Shown here in pieces: positions 7,814-16,312 of a DNA stretch of 64,000 nt (position 1 is the stretch's first letter; every line of letters starts with the position of its first letter). The position numbers were made by a program, and so were the translations under genes. Where the stretch lies: assembly GCF_001612805.1 (NCBI RefSeq), contig NZ_BDBD01000007.1, positions 62,001 to 126,000 on the forward strand, read 5' to 3'. The DNA is from Nocardia coubleae NBRC 108252 (GTDB lineage Bacteria; Actinomycetota; Actinomycetes; Mycobacteriales; Mycobacteriaceae). The notes under the pieces were generated by a model that was given only the letters and a program-made list of their open reading frames with translations, was not told where the DNA came from and searched no databases.

Positions 7814-8995
7814 CTAGCGGGCATCGCCCGGTTCGACCGGGGCCAACGGGATCGACACCGACAGCACCGTCCCCTCCCCCGGCGCCGATTCGATCGCGCA
7901 GGTACCGCCCAGCTGACGCACGCGCGCCCGGATCGCAGGCAGACCGTGACCCCGATGCTCGGCCGGATGGCCGACGTCATCGGGATCGAAGCCGCATCCG
8001 TTGTCGGCCACATCGAGAACGATCTGGTCGTCGAGGCTGGTCAGCGTGAGTGTCGCCGTACTCGCTCGCGCGTGTTCGCGCACATTGGCCAGCGCACCCT
8101 GGGCGATGCGGAGCAGCGTGGCTTCCACGCGCTGTGGCAGCGGCACCGGCGCACCTTCGATATGGCATCGCACCGTCAGCGTGTCGGTGGACTCGCGGTC
8201 GGCGAGCGCGGTCAGGGCGGCGGCCAGCGACCCGCCCGCGGCGAGGTCGGCGGGGGCGAGATCGTGGACGAAGCGGCGCGCTTCGGTGAGGTCACGCTCG
8301 GCGATCTCGGCGGCCGAGCGCAGATGCGTGCGGGCCAGCCCGGGGTCGGTATCCCAGACCAGGTCGGCGGCCTGCAACAGCATGCGCTGGCTGGACAGGC
8401 CCTGGGCGAGAGTGTCGTGGATCTCCATCGCGAGCCGTTCGCGTTCGGCCAGCGTGCCTTCGCGTCGTTCGGTGTCGGCCAGTTCCTGACGGGTTCGCAC
8501 GAGGTCGTCGATGAGCGCCGCCTGCCGGGTCGCCTGCCTGCGCATACCGACGAACAACGCGGTGGTCACGGCCGCCACCGCGGGCGGCGCGAGCACCAGG
8601 TTCGGATCGAGCCAGCCCGCGATGCGTACCTGACTGGCCACCACCAGCGCGGTCAGCACGACGACCAGCGTCACCGCGGTGCGTTCGGACAGGATGCGCA
8701 GACCCGTGTACACCAACGGCACCGCGCACCAGGCGAAACTCGGTGCGAGCACCACCAGCACCGACCAGGTGAGCACCAGCGCCGCGAACCACACGAGCCG
8801 GCGCGACTCCCGCAACTCGCTGAGCCCGTAGAGCACCGCGAGCGCCACCGCGAGGACGACGATGAGCGGTGTCGAACGGGTCTCGCTGTGCCGGATCAGC
8901 CAGCGCAACAGCGACGCGGCGAGCAGCACATAGAACGCGCTGTGCACGATGATCGCGAGCAGACGGGTGTCCTCGCGCTGGTCACCGAGGTCCAT
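7814..8995 (-). CDS. senS: Membrane histidine kinase, SenS-like (HisKA_3 family)
   Basis: A 393-residue sensor. Residues 12-150 form about five membrane helices with little extracytoplasmic sequence. A coiled linker leads to the HisKA_3 dimerisation helix with phospho-acceptor H193 (ERLAMEIHDTLAQGLS), then the ATPase domain with N-box region ALANVREHA, DNGCGFDPDD and GHGLPAIRARV. The ATG at 8995 is chosen because GAGGAGGT sits 6 bases upstream; a longer frame opens 8 codons earlier. Five membrane segments with a tiny sensor region match SenS, which receives its signal from the external haem protein HbpS; a homologue of that protein is encoded divergently 198 bases away. It phosphorylates the downstream response regulator. 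Confidence 0.85.
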   Translation of the reverse strand: MDLGDQREDTRLLAIIVHSAFYVLLAASLLRWLIRHSETRSTPLIVVLAVALAVLYGLSELRESRRLVWFAALVLTWSVLVVLAPSFAWCAVPLVYTGLRILSERTAVTLVVVLTALVVASQVRIAGWLDPNLVLAPPAVAAVTTALFVGMRRQATRQAALIDDLVRTRQELADTERREGTLAERERLAMEIHDTLAQGLSSQRMLLQAADLVWDTDPGLARTHLRSAAEIAERDLTEARRFVHDLAPADLAAGGSLAAALTALADRESTDTLTVRCHIEGAPVPLPQRVEATLLRIAQGALANVREHARASTATLTLTSLDDQIVLDVADNGCGFDPDDVGHPAEHRGHGLPAIRARVRQLGGTCAIESAPGEGTVLSVSIPLAPVEPGDAR

Positions 8996-9192
8996 GCGGC
9001 CACCTCCTCTCCACGGCATTCTCTCCCGGCGCCGGGGCCCGGCGGGTCATCCGATCGGTTGACCACGGTGTCGTCCGATCCGGCCGCGCACTCCAGCCAC
9101 ACCGTCGATTCGCGGGAGCCGCCGAGCGAACAGGATGGATATCACCAGGCCGCGCCGCAGATCCGACGGCCGAGAAAAGCTCAGGAGCAGCA

Positions 9193-9753
9193 ATGACCAG
9201 CAAGTTCAGCACCCGTAACCGTCTCATCGTCGCCGGTGCCACCGCCGCTGTGGTGGGCGCGGGCGTCGTCGGTGTCGTCACCGTGCAGGCCGCCGATCCC
9301 GACCCGGCCACCCGCACCCCCGTCGTCGTCGAGGCCGCCGACAACAATCTGGCCACCAGCACGCACCTGTCGGTCGCCGCCGCGACCAAGGCCGCCCAGA
9401 CCGCGCTCGACGCGGCCGCCAAGGAGAACCAGCGGGTGAGCGTGGCGGTGGTCGACCGCAACGGCAATGTGATCGTCACCCTGCGTGGCGATGGCGCGGG
9501 CCCGCAGTCCTACGACGCCGCCCAGCAGAAGGCGTTCACCTCCGTCTCGTGGAACGCCCCGACCAGCGAGCTCACCAAGCGGCTCGAGTCCGCACCCCAC
9601 CTGGCCGACATCGACGGCACCCTCTTCCTCGGTGGCGGCGCCCCGGTGAAGTCGAAGGGCGCGCCCATCGCGGGCATCGGCGTGGCAGGCGCGCCGAGCG
9701 GTGATCTGGACGAGAAGTTCGCGCAGGCCGGCGTGGCCGCGCTCGGTAACTGA
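9193..9753 (+). CDS. hbpS: Secreted haem-binding protein, HbpS/GlcG family
   Basis: A 186-residue exported protein. A signal peptide or N-terminal anchor (RLIVAGATAAVVGAGVVGVV) is followed at about residue 55 by a GlcG/HbpS domain: LSVAAATKAAQTALDAA, VAVVDRNGNVIVTLRGD, then the conserved KAFTSVSWNAPTSEL segment and the glycine-rich GAPIAGIGVAGAPSGDLDEKFA end. HbpS of Streptomyces binds haem or iron ions, forms octamers and modulates the kinase SenS. The divergent senS-senR pair here makes that partnership likely. AGGAG lies 6 bases before the ATG. The peroxidase gene cpeB found near the Streptomyces locus is absent; a DM13-domain gene follows instead. Confidence 0.85.
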   Translation: MTSKFSTRNRLIVAGATAAVVGAGVVGVVTVQAADPDPATRTPVVVEAADNNLATSTHLSVAAATKAAQTALDAAAKENQRVSVAVVDRNGNVIVTLRGDGAGPQSYDAAQQKAFTSVSWNAPTSELTKRLESAPHLADIDGTLFLGGGAPVKSKGAPIAGIGVAGAPSGDLDEKFAQAGVAALGN

Positions 9754-9808
9754 TCGAAGGCTGCGCCCGGCGGTCGGACGGAGAATGATGGACCTCGAAG
9801 GAGGCATC

Positions 9809-10303
9809 ATGTCCGCTCGCCGGGTTCTGTTCAGTGTCCTCACCATCGGCTTGGTCGCGGCAGTGGCTGTGGGGCTGTATCTGTTCCAGCCGTGGCGGTT
9901 GTTCACCACGGTCACGGTCGACGAGGCCCCGGTGGTCGCCGCCGACGGCGCCCCGCCCCCGCTGCTCGCCCAGGGCACGTTTCTCTCCCACGAGCACGAC
10001 ACCTCGGGCACCGTGGTGTTGCAGCGCGCCGCCGACGGCACCGTGGTCGTGCGGATCACCGACCTGCGCACCTCCGACGGCCCCGCCCTGCGGGTATGGC
10101 TCACCGATCAGCCGGTGATCCCCGACGACTGGCACAACTTCGACGACGGCACCCATATCGATCTCGGTGCGTTGAAGGGCAACGAGGGCAATCAGAACTA
10201 CGAGGTGCCCGCCGGAACCGATCTGTCCTCGGTGCGTTCGGTGAGCATCTGGTGCGAGCGGTTCCACGTCTCCTTCGGCGCGGCGACGCTCACTCCGGTC
10301 TGA
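9809..10303 (+). CDS. Membrane-anchored DM13-domain protein
   Basis: A 164-residue protein with one N-terminal membrane anchor (LFSVLTIGLVAAVAVGLYLF) and an external DM13 domain: GTFLSHEHDTSGTVVLQRAADG, LRVWLTDQP and the conserved Cys in VSIWCERFHVSFG near the C-terminus. DM13 domains are thought to take part in extracytoplasmic electron transfer or redox reactions. The gene follows the HbpS-like gene by 55 bases on the same strand with its own strong ribosome site (AAGGAGG), so it probably belongs to the haem/redox locus. The chosen ATG gives a sensible anchor; the longer frame adds 36 Arg-rich residues. The redox role is inference. Confidence 0.8.
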   Translation: MSARRVLFSVLTIGLVAAVAVGLYLFQPWRLFTTVTVDEAPVVAADGAPPPLLAQGTFLSHEHDTSGTVVLQRAADGTVVVRITDLRTSDGPALRVWLTDQPVIPDDWHNFDDGTHIDLGALKGNEGNQNYEVPAGTDLSSVRSVSIWCERFHVSFGAATLTPV

Positions 10304-10306
10304 TTC

Positions 10307-11260
10307 TCATTCCGCGCGACGGGCGCGGGCGCGTCGTTTGCCCTCGTGCATCGCCTGCACCCGGGCGACCGGGATGGTGTGGCCTTCGGCGATCAGGTCC
10401 TCCGGAAGTTGCTGCGGTTCAGGCATTTCCGATGACCAAGGATCGGAGTCGCCGATCAGGCCGGGCACGGTCCGCAGGGTGAAGTCCGCTGGCGTCACGT
10501 CGTCGAGGTCCGACCAGTGCAGTGGGAACGACACGGTGACGCCCGGACGGATGCGCGGGCTGTAGGCCGCCGCGACGGTGGCGCCGCCCGCACGCGTGGC
10601 ATCGAGGAACACCTTCCCGTGGCGGTCCTCACGGATGAAAGCCGTTGTCCCGACGGCAGGATCGATGCGTTCGGCCCGCGCGGCCACCGCCCGGGTCGCC
10701 GCGGCCGCGTCCTCCACGTCGATGCCGTCGACGACCGGTACGAAGACATGCAGCCCCTTGGACCCGCTCGTCTTCACCGCCCCCGCCAGTCCGTCGGCCG
10801 CCAGCGCCTCCCGGATCAGCCGGGCACCTGCCACCGCATCGGCGAACGTCTGCCCCGGGGACGGATCGAGATCCAGCACGAGATGCGTTGGCGCGGGCGT
10901 TGATTCGGCCAGGAACAAGGTCGCGTGATACTCGACCGCACGCTGATTCCCGAACCACAGCAGCGTCCGCAGGTCGTCACACAGCGCATAGGTGATCTCC
11001 CGCCGCGAACTCTCCGCCCACACCGTCGTGCGCCCCACCCAGTCCGGCGTGTATTTGGGCAGATTCTTCTGCATGAACGGCTCCTGCCCCGGCCGCACCC
11101 GCACCACCGACAAGGGCCGACCCCGCAGCACCTTCACCAGCCGCTCCCCCACCACCTCCAGGTACCCGACCAGATCCCGCTTGGTCGCCTCGGCACCGTC
11201 GAACAGCGGCTGATCGAGATTCGACATCTCGACCCCGCCCCACACCTCTTTACCGGCCAT
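10307..11260 (-). CDS. Stand-alone LigD-type primase/polymerase (PolDom)
   Basis: A 317-residue archaeo-eukaryotic-primase-type polymerase like the polymerase domain of bacterial LigD. Metal-binding acids are D130 and D132 in LVLDLDPS; the nucleotide-binding SGSKGLHVFVPV follows, and later LHWSDLDDV carries the third acid. These enzymes add ribonucleotides or fill gaps at DNA ends during end joining and base excision repair. No ligase, nuclease or Ku gene is nearby, so this is a free-standing PolDom, as actinobacteria often have besides full LigD. ATG 11260 (GGTGGAG upstream) is preferred over the longer frame. It is divergent from the TetR gene. Confidence 0.9.
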   Translation of the reverse strand: MAGKEVWGGVEMSNLDQPLFDGAEATKRDLVGYLEVVGERLVKVLRGRPLSVVRVRPGQEPFMQKNLPKYTPDWVGRTTVWAESSRREITYALCDDLRTLLWFGNQRAVEYHATLFLAESTPAPTHLVLDLDPSPGQTFADAVAGARLIREALAADGLAGAVKTSGSKGLHVFVPVVDGIDVEDAAAATRAVAARAERIDPAVGTTAFIREDRHGKVFLDATRAGGATVAAAYSPRIRPGVTVSFPLHWSDLDDVTPADFTLRTVPGLIGDSDPWSSEMPEPQQLPEDLIAEGHTIPVARVQAMHEGKRRARARRAE

Positions 11261-11382
11261 CGCTCCACCCTCCACCCCACCACCGACCAGGTCAACCACC
11301 ACCTGCGCCACCGGGTCTCACGAGCCGGAGCCGTGCATCGAGAAGAGCACTCCCTTCCGCGAGATGAGTTGATGCACCGCCT

Positions 11383-11400
11383 GTACCTATTGGTATGTAC
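11383..11400. promoter_or_regulatory. Palindromic TetR-type operator over its own promoter
   Basis: The imperfect 18-base palindrome GTACCTATTGGTATGTAC has perfect GTAC ends. It overlaps a TATGTA hexamer (11394-11399) that could serve as -10 for a nearly leaderless GTG start at 11410, so binding would block transcription of the TetR gene. Confidence 0.5.
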
Positions 11401-11409
11401 AGTGGCCGG

Positions 11410-11976
11410 GTGAGCACCAGAGAGAGCCTGATCGAGAGCACTCGGTCGCTGTTGTGGGAGCGCGGGTACGTCGGGACCAGCCCGAAGGCGATCCAGCAGC
11501 GGGCCGGGGCGGGACAGGGCAGCATGTACCACCATTTCGCGGGCAAGGAGGATCTGGCGCTGGCCGCCATCCGCCGCAGCGCCGAGGAGTTGCGGGCCGC
11601 CGCCGACGCCCAGCTGTCCGCCGACGGCACGGCTCTCGTGCGGATCGAGGCGTTCCTGCGCCGTGAACGTGACGTGTTGCGGGGATGCCCGATCGGGCGA
11701 CTCACCCAGGATCCCGACGTCATGGCGACCGCCGCGCTGCGCGAACCGGTGGAAGAGACTTTCGACTGGCTACGAACCCGGCTCGCGCGGGTGCTCGAAG
11801 AAGCGCGGGAGCGGGGCGAACTCGAGCTCGACCCCCACACGACAGCCCAGACGATCGTCGCCGTCTTGCAGGGTGCCTACGTCCTCGCCCGTGCCGCCGA
11901 CGATCCACAACGGTTCGACGACGCGATCACCGGAGTCCTCGGCCTGCTCACACACAGCTCGATCGGAACGGAGTAA
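11410..11976 (+). CDS. TetR-family regulator
   Basis: An all-helical regulator of 188 residues from the preferred GTG (193 from the ATG at 11395). The N-terminal helix-turn-helix reads RESLIESTRSLLWERGYVG, AIQQRAGAGQGSMYHHFAGKEDLA; the C-terminal ligand domain has the conserved-looking RGCPIGRLTQDP stretch. It probably represses itself and the cupin gene that starts 8 bases after its stop. An operator-like palindrome overlaps the start. The inducer is unknown. Confidence 0.85.
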   Translation: MSTRESLIESTRSLLWERGYVGTSPKAIQQRAGAGQGSMYHHFAGKEDLALAAIRRSAEELRAAADAQLSADGTALVRIEAFLRRERDVLRGCPIGRLTQDPDVMATAALREPVEETFDWLRTRLARVLEEARERGELELDPHTTAQTIVAVLQGAYVLARAADDPQRFDDAITGVLGLLTHSSIGTE

Positions 11977-11984
11977 CCCCCGTC

Positions 11985-12344
11985 ATGCCTGCCCCGACCC
12001 CCGAACCCGGCACCACCCCGGTCGTCCGCACGACCCTCCTCGACCAGGTGCTGCCGTCTCCCCGAACCCTGCACCGCGTCGAGATCAGGCGCATCACCCT
12101 CGCCCCGGACTTCGCCGGTGGCCTCCACCTGCACAACGGACCGGTCTTCGGCAGCATCGAATCCGGCTCCGCCATATACCAAATCGACGGGGAAGAACCC
12201 ACGATCCTGCGCCCCGGCGACGTGTTCTACGAGCCCGCGCACGTTCGCATCGCCCGCTTCGACGCCCGCCACGACGGCGTCACCTTCCTCGGGTATTTCC
12301 TGCTCGAGGCCGATCAGGAAGCCGAGCTCGAGTTCCCGGACTGA
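11985..12344 (+). CDS. Small cupin-domain protein
   Basis: A 119-residue single-cupin protein. The two cupin motifs appear as GGLHLHNGPVFGSIESGSA (metal-binding His and Glu candidates) and RPGDVFYEPAHVRIARFDA. It lies 8 bases after the TetR stop, with GGAG upstream, so it is probably cotranscribed with that regulator. Such small cupins range from enzymes to ligand-binding proteins; no reaction can be assigned. A much longer open frame upstream runs through the TetR gene in another phase and is a shadow. Confidence 0.75.
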   Translation: MPAPTPEPGTTPVVRTTLLDQVLPSPRTLHRVEIRRITLAPDFAGGLHLHNGPVFGSIESGSAIYQIDGEEPTILRPGDVFYEPAHVRIARFDARHDGVTFLGYFLLEADQEAELEFPD

Positions 12345-12398
12345 CCGCGAACGCAACGAGAGACCCCACGGCGGTGAGCGGGCCTTCTGCCGCCCGTT

Positions 12399-12428
12399 TT
12401 GGTCGATCGCCCGGTCGTCGGCTAAGGT
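12399..12428 (+). promoter_or_regulatory. Promoter of tRNA-Glu
   Basis: TTGGTC (-35) and TAAGGT (-10) with an 18-base spacer lie about 38 bases before the mature 5' end of the tRNA. Confidence 0.55.
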
Positions 12429-12465
12429 ATGTTCCGCGCGGTTCACGCTGGTGAATTGCTGTTCT

Positions 12466-12538
12466 GGCCCCGTCGTCTAGCGGCCTAGGACGCCGCCCTC
12501 TCAAGGCGGTAGCGCGGGTTCGAATCCCGTCGGGGCTA
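12466..12538 (+). tRNA. tRNA-Glu (anticodon CTC)
   Basis: A 73-base cloverleaf. The acceptor GGCCCCG pairs with CGGGGCT (one G-U pair), the anticodon stem CCGCC/GGCGG encloses loop CTCTCAA, and the T-arm is GCGGG-TTCGAAT-CCCGT. CTC reads GAG codons. The CCA end is not encoded (the gene is followed by CA). Its promoter and a strong terminator flank it. Confidence 0.95.
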
Positions 12539-12544
12539 CAGATG

Positions 12545-12576
12545 AGCTCCCCGGTCCACCGACCGGGGAGCTTTTT
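12545..12576 (+). terminator. Intrinsic terminator of tRNA-Glu
   Basis: A perfect 12-base stem AGCTCCCCGGTC with tetraloop CACC, followed by TTTTT. Confidence 0.95.
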
Positions 12577-12606
12577 CGTGTCCGGCGACAAGGCTTCTCG
12601 TTCGCG

Positions 12607-12637
12607 TTGACATCGGCCCATGCGCCATTCGTACACT
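12607..12637 (+). promoter_or_regulatory. Promoter of the acyl-CoA dehydrogenase gene
   Basis: A consensus TTGACA is followed after 19 bases by TACACT. The ATG at 12644 comes only 6 bases after the -10, which implies a leaderless mRNA. Confidence 0.6.
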
Positions 12638-12643
12638 GTAGGA

Positions 12644-13789
12644 ATGAAGCGCACCCTCTACACCGAGGACCATGAGGCCTTCCGTGCCTCGGTAGCCGAA
12701 TTCGTCAAGCGGTCGATCGAACCCAAGGCCGAGAAGTTCATCGAACAGCGTGCGATCGATCGCGAGACCTGGTTGGCCGCAGGCGAACTGGGCTATCTCG
12801 GGCTCGGGGTTCCGGAGGAATTCGGCGGCAGCGATGCCGGTGACTACCGGTTCAACGCGGTGCTCGGCGAGGAACTGGCCAAGGCCGGTGCGGCGATCTC
12901 GTCGTCGTTCGGCATCCACTTCGACGTGTGCGCCCCCTACCTGGTCGAACTGACCACCGACGAGCAGAAGCGGCGCTGGCTGCCGAAGTTCTGCACGGGC
13001 GAGCTGATCACGGCCATCGGCATGACCGAACCCTCGGGCGGTTCCGACCTCGCCGCGCTGAAGACCACCGCCGTGCGCGACGGCGACGACTGGATCATCA
13101 ACGGCTCGAAGACCTTCATCACCAACGGCTTCAACGCCGACCTGGTGATCGTGGCCGCCCGGACCAGCCCGGAGAAGAAGGCCAAGGGCATCACCCTGTT
13201 CGTCGTGGAGAACGGCATGGACGGCTTCACCCGCGGCCGCAAACTCGACAAGGTCGGCCAGCCCGAATCCGACACCGCCGAGCTGTTCTTCGACAACGTG
13301 CGCGTCCCCGACGCCAACCGCCTCGGTGAACTCGACCGCGGCTTCATCACCATGATGCAGATGCTGCCCCAGGAACGCATCGGCGCCGCCGCCTCCAATA
13401 TCGCCCACGCGGCCGCGATCCTGGACGAGACGCTGGCATACGCCAAGGAGCGCAAGGCTTTCGGGCAGCAGATCGGCAGCTTCCAGTACAACAAATTCCT
13501 GTTCGCCGAGCTGGTCACCAAGGTGGAGGTCACGCAGGCCTTCATCGACCAGTGCCTCGCCGCGCACACCACCGGCGAGCTGTCGGCCGTCGACGCCGCC
13601 AAGGCCAAATGGTGGTCGGCGCAGGTGCAGAACGACGTGCTCGACGCCTGCGTGCAGCTGCACGGCGGCTACGGCTACATGCGCGAATACCGGGTGGCGC
13701 GGGCCTGGATGGACGCCAGGGTCACCAAGATCTGGGCGGGCTCGAACGAGATCATGAAGGAACTGATCGGCCGCGACCTCGGTCTGTGA
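12644..13789 (+). CDS. Acyl-CoA dehydrogenase
   Basis: A 381-residue FAD enzyme that introduces the trans-2 double bond into an acyl-CoA. Signatures are present in order: GMTEPSGGSDLAALKTTAV (FAD and substrate loop), the IINGSKTFITNG strand, QERIGAAASNIAHAA, LHGGYGYMREYRVARAWMD and the C-terminal KIWAGSNEIMKELIGRDL. Length is normal for the family. The usual catalytic-base position is not obvious by eye, so chain-length class is left open. It is monocistronic between tRNA-Glu and a strong bidirectional hairpin. ATG 12644 is preferred over an earlier in-frame start because the -10 lies just upstream. Confidence 0.9.
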   Translation: MKRTLYTEDHEAFRASVAEFVKRSIEPKAEKFIEQRAIDRETWLAAGELGYLGLGVPEEFGGSDAGDYRFNAVLGEELAKAGAAISSSFGIHFDVCAPYLVELTTDEQKRRWLPKFCTGELITAIGMTEPSGGSDLAALKTTAVRDGDDWIINGSKTFITNGFNADLVIVAARTSPEKKAKGITLFVVENGMDGFTRGRKLDKVGQPESDTAELFFDNVRVPDANRLGELDRGFITMMQMLPQERIGAAASNIAHAAAILDETLAYAKERKAFGQQIGSFQYNKFLFAELVTKVEVTQAFIDQCLAAHTTGELSAVDAAKAKWWSAQVQNDVLDACVQLHGGYGYMREYRVARAWMDARVTKIWAGSNEIMKELIGRDLGL

Positions 13790-13795
13790 AGCAGA

Positions 13796-13833
13796 GCGTC
13801 GCGCCCGGTGAAGCGATCCACCGGGCGCGACGC
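13796..13833. terminator. Bidirectional terminator hairpin
   Basis: A perfect 14-base stem GCGTCGCGCCCGGT with a 10-base loop lies between the stops of the convergent acyl-CoA dehydrogenase and P450 genes. Confidence 0.85.
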
Positions 13834-13841
13834 GACGCCGG

Positions 13842-15062
13842 TCAGTTCAGGGTGATCGGCAACGCGGCCAGATCGTTCTGGGTCAGCACCGGCAGGTTGC
13901 CGAGTTCGCTGTCGGGCACGGCCAGGCGCAGATTCGGGAAGCGGGCGAACAGCGCGGGCAGCGCGATCGCCGCCTCGAGCCGCGACAGAGCCGCACCGGG
14001 GCAGATGTGCGGGCCGTAGCCGAAGGCGAGGTGGCGGTTGGCCGTCGAGCGGGTCACGTCGAACTCGTCGGCGGTCTCACCGTGCACGGCGAAGTCACGG
14101 CCGACGGCACGGTAGGACATCACCACACCCTCGCCCTTCTCGATGACGGTCTCGCCCACGGCGATGTCCTCGGTGGCGAACCGCATCAGCAGGTGCGAAA
14201 CGGGCCCGTCCCAGCGCAGCGACTCCTCGATGACCTGCTTCCAGTCCACCTCGCCGGCAAGGACTTTCGCCAGCTGCTCGGGTTCGTTGAGCAACGCGCG
14301 CACGGTGTTGACGATGAGGCTCACGGTGGTCTCGTGCCCGGCGGCGACGAGGGCCTTGATATTGCCGATCGCCTCCGCCTCGGTGAGCGCCTCGCCGCCC
14401 TCGTCCGCCACCACGAACGCCGAGGTGAGATCGTCGCCCGGATCGGCGATCTTCTTGCGCACCTGGTCGGTGAAGTACACGTCGAGCTCGCCGATCACGC
14501 GCAGGCGCTCGTCCTGCGGGGTCATCACCGAGAAGAACTTCTTGTACCAGTCGAGCAGCTGGGCGTGGTCCTCGCGCGCGACGCCCATCAGGTCGCCGAC
14601 CACGCGCATGGGCAGCGGGTAGGCGAACACCTGCTTGAGGTCCACCGGGGTGCCGTCGGCACCGGCCGCGGCGAGGTCGTCGAGGAGTTCGGCGGTGAGC
14701 GCCTCGATCCGCGGGCGCAGCTCCTCGAGCCGGCGCGGGGCCAGCGCCTGCGCGGTCTTGAGCCGCAGCCTGCGGTGTTCGGCGCCGTCGACACTGAACA
14801 TCGAGCGGTCGACGTCGACCATCCCGATCAGCGGCCACTGGTTGCCCACCACGCCGTCGGCGAACAGTTTCCAGGCGTTGATGTCCTTGACCAAGCGAGT
14901 GTCGGTGGTCAACTGACGGGCCAGGGCGTGGTCGGTGACGGTCCACACGGTCACACCCATCAGGTCGATCCGCGTGATCGGCCCCGCGTCACGTAGTCGG
15001 GCGGTCTCCCCCGCGAGATCACCGACCATGGGGTCGATGGCGATAGGGCATTGCGAACTCAC
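13842..15062 (-). CDS. Cytochrome P450 (CYP154-like), last gene of conservon operon
   Basis: A 406-residue soluble P450 with all canonical elements: I-helix AAGHETT, K-helix E-x-x-R in [10 protein letters not shown], and heme loop [10 protein letters not shown] with the ligand Cys near residue 354. The GTG start overlaps the stop of the preceding P450 (GTGA). In Streptomyces conservons a CYP157 and a CYP154 form a pair at the operon end; this gene has the CYP154 position and look. It probably receives electrons from a ferredoxin encoded elsewhere, as none is in the operon. The substrate is unknown. Confidence 0.9.
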   Translation of the reverse strand: MSSQCPIAIDPMVGDLAGETARLRDAGPITRIDLMGVTVWTVTDHALARQLTTDTRLVKDINAWKLFADGVVGNQWPLIGMVDVDRSMFSVDGAEHRRLRLKTAQALAPRRLEELRPRIEALTAELLDDLAAAGADGTPVDLKQVFAYPLPMRVVGDLMGVAREDHAQLLDWYKKFFSVMTPQDERLRVIGELDVYFTDQVRKKIADPGDDLTSAFVVADEGGEALTEAEAIGNIKALVAAGHETTVSLIVNTVRALLNEPEQLAKVLAGEVDWKQVIEESLRWDGPVSHLLMRFATEDIAVGETVIEKGEGVVMSYRAVGRDFAVHGETADEFDVTRSTANRHLAFGYGPHICPGAALSRLEAAIALPALFARFPNLRLAVPDSELGNLPVLTQNDLAALPITLN

Positions 15063-16312
15063 AAGAAACCTCCGACGGGTCGAACAGGGGTGAAACGAAC
15101 GGGCAGTGCTTGCATGCCCCGAAGGAAAGCCGAAGGTCGCCGGGTGAGCTGGTCGGCCGGAACCGCCAGGTCGACATCGGGGAGCCGGTCGAGCAGCACC
15201 TCGATCCCGGTTCGAGCGATGATCTCGGCGATCTGCTGCGCCGGGTACGGGCAGCGGTATTCGCCGTAGCTGAACGCGAAGTGCGCGTTGTTGCCGGTGG
15301 GCACGGTCTCACCGTCGGAGAACGACTGGCGCACATGCGGATCGAGGTTCGCAGCGGCCAAGCCGAGCAGCAGCATGTCCCCGGCGCGGATGGTGCGGTC
15401 GCCCAGGCGCGTATCGCGGGCGGCCCAGCGACCGGCCAGGATGGAGGTCGGCCCCTCTTCCCAGAGCACCTCGTTCATGGCCTGGCCGACGCTGCGCCTG
15501 CCGCCACCGAGCGCGGCGGCGAACCGTTCGTCGGTGAGCATCAGCCGCATCGAACTGCCGAGCCAGTCGGCGGTGGTGAGGTGACCCGCGGCGGCGATCG
15601 CCATCAGGTCGTTCATGTACTCCTCGTCGGTGAACGGCTCGGGATCGGCCAGCATCAACGAGGTGAGGTCGCCGCCGGGGCGGGCCTTCTTGGCGGCGAC
15701 GAGGCGGGCCATGTGCTCGGCGAAACGCATGTGCCCGGCCTGGGCGTCGGCGCCGCCGTCGGCGAGGGTCTTCATGGTCAGCGCCAGGTCGGCGGCATCG
15801 GCGTCGGGCAGGCCGAGGATGCGCCCGAGCGCGAGCACGGGCAGCGGTTCGGCGAATTCGGCGACCAGGTCGGCGGTGCCACGCCCACAGAACCGGTCGA
15901 CCAGTTGATCGGCGAGTTCCTCACAGGCACGGCGCAATTCGAAGTGGTCCACCGCGTCGAGCGCGGGTTCGACCATGGCCAGGTGGCGACGGTGTTCGGC
16001 ACCGGCGGTGAAGTAGATCGACGGCATCGGCCGCCCGACCATCGGCAGCAGCGGCCAGTCCTCGGGCACCCGCCCCCACTGGTTCCACAGCGACACATCG
16101 CGCGGGAACAGCACCGGATCGCTGGTCACCTGGTGCAGTTCGCGGTACCCGATCACCAGCCAGGCGGGGAAACCGCCGGGCAGTTCGACGGCGACGACCG
16201 GGCCGTGTTCGCGGCGCATCCGCCGGTACACCTCGTGCGGTTCGATATGGAACTCGGGACCGCTCAGCGGGACGGCGCCGGTGACCGGGCAGGCGCCTGC
16301 CGGTGTGCTCAT
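15059..16312 (-). CDS. Cytochrome P450 lacking the ExxR arginine (CYP157-like)
   Basis: A 417-residue P450-fold protein. The heme loop is intact ([12 protein letters not shown], Cys near 354), but the invariant K-helix Glu-x-x-Arg is E281-V-L-W284 (bases 15461-15472) and the I-helix acid is replaced in AGHLTT. Published CYP157 enzymes of Streptomyces lack this arginine in the same way and are encoded in conservons next to CYP154, exactly the context here. It overlaps the GTPase gene upstream and the CYP154-like gene downstream by 4 bases each. Whether it is a monooxygenase or has a regulatory, heme-sensing role is open. Confidence 0.9.
   Translation of the reverse strand: MSTPAGACPVTGAVPLSGPEFHIEPHEVYRRMRREHGPVVAVELPGGFPAWLVIGYRELHQVTSDPVLFPRDVSLWNQWGRVPEDWPLLPMVGRPMPSIYFTAGAEHRRHLAMVEPALDAVDHFELRRACEELADQLVDRFCGRGTADLVAEFAEPLPVLALGRILGLPDADAADLALTMKTLADGGADAQAGHMRFAEHMARLVAAKKARPGGDLTSLMLADPEPFTDEEYMNDLMAIAAAGHLTTADWLGSSMRLMLTDERFAAALGGGRRSVGQAMNEVLWEEGPTSILAGRWAARDTRLGDRTIRAGDMLLLGLAAANLDPHVRQSFSDGETVPTGNNAHFAFSYGEYRCPYPAQQIAEIIARTGIEVLLDRLPDVDLAVPADQLTRRPSAFLRGMQALPVRFTPVRPVGGFL

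Noticed and set aside
8292..8792. Open frames antisense or out of phase within the kinase gene, and comparable ones throughout
   Set aside because: High-GC DNA leaves long non-coding frames; these show Arg/Pro/Ala-biased translations and no ribosome sites.
10307..11260. Full-length LigD ligase
   Set aside because: Only the polymerase domain is present; no ligase Lys motif, phosphoesterase domain or Ku gene nearby.
11685..11984. Upstream extension of the cupin reading frame
   Set aside because: It runs through the TetR gene in another phase; the ATG at 11985 begins the cupin-like sequence.
12466..12576. Integration site of a mobile element at tRNA-Glu (also considered at tRNA-Ala, 52058-52130)
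   Set aside because: No integrase gene and no repeated tRNA 3' fragment seen in the flanks; both tRNAs are followed by their own terminators.
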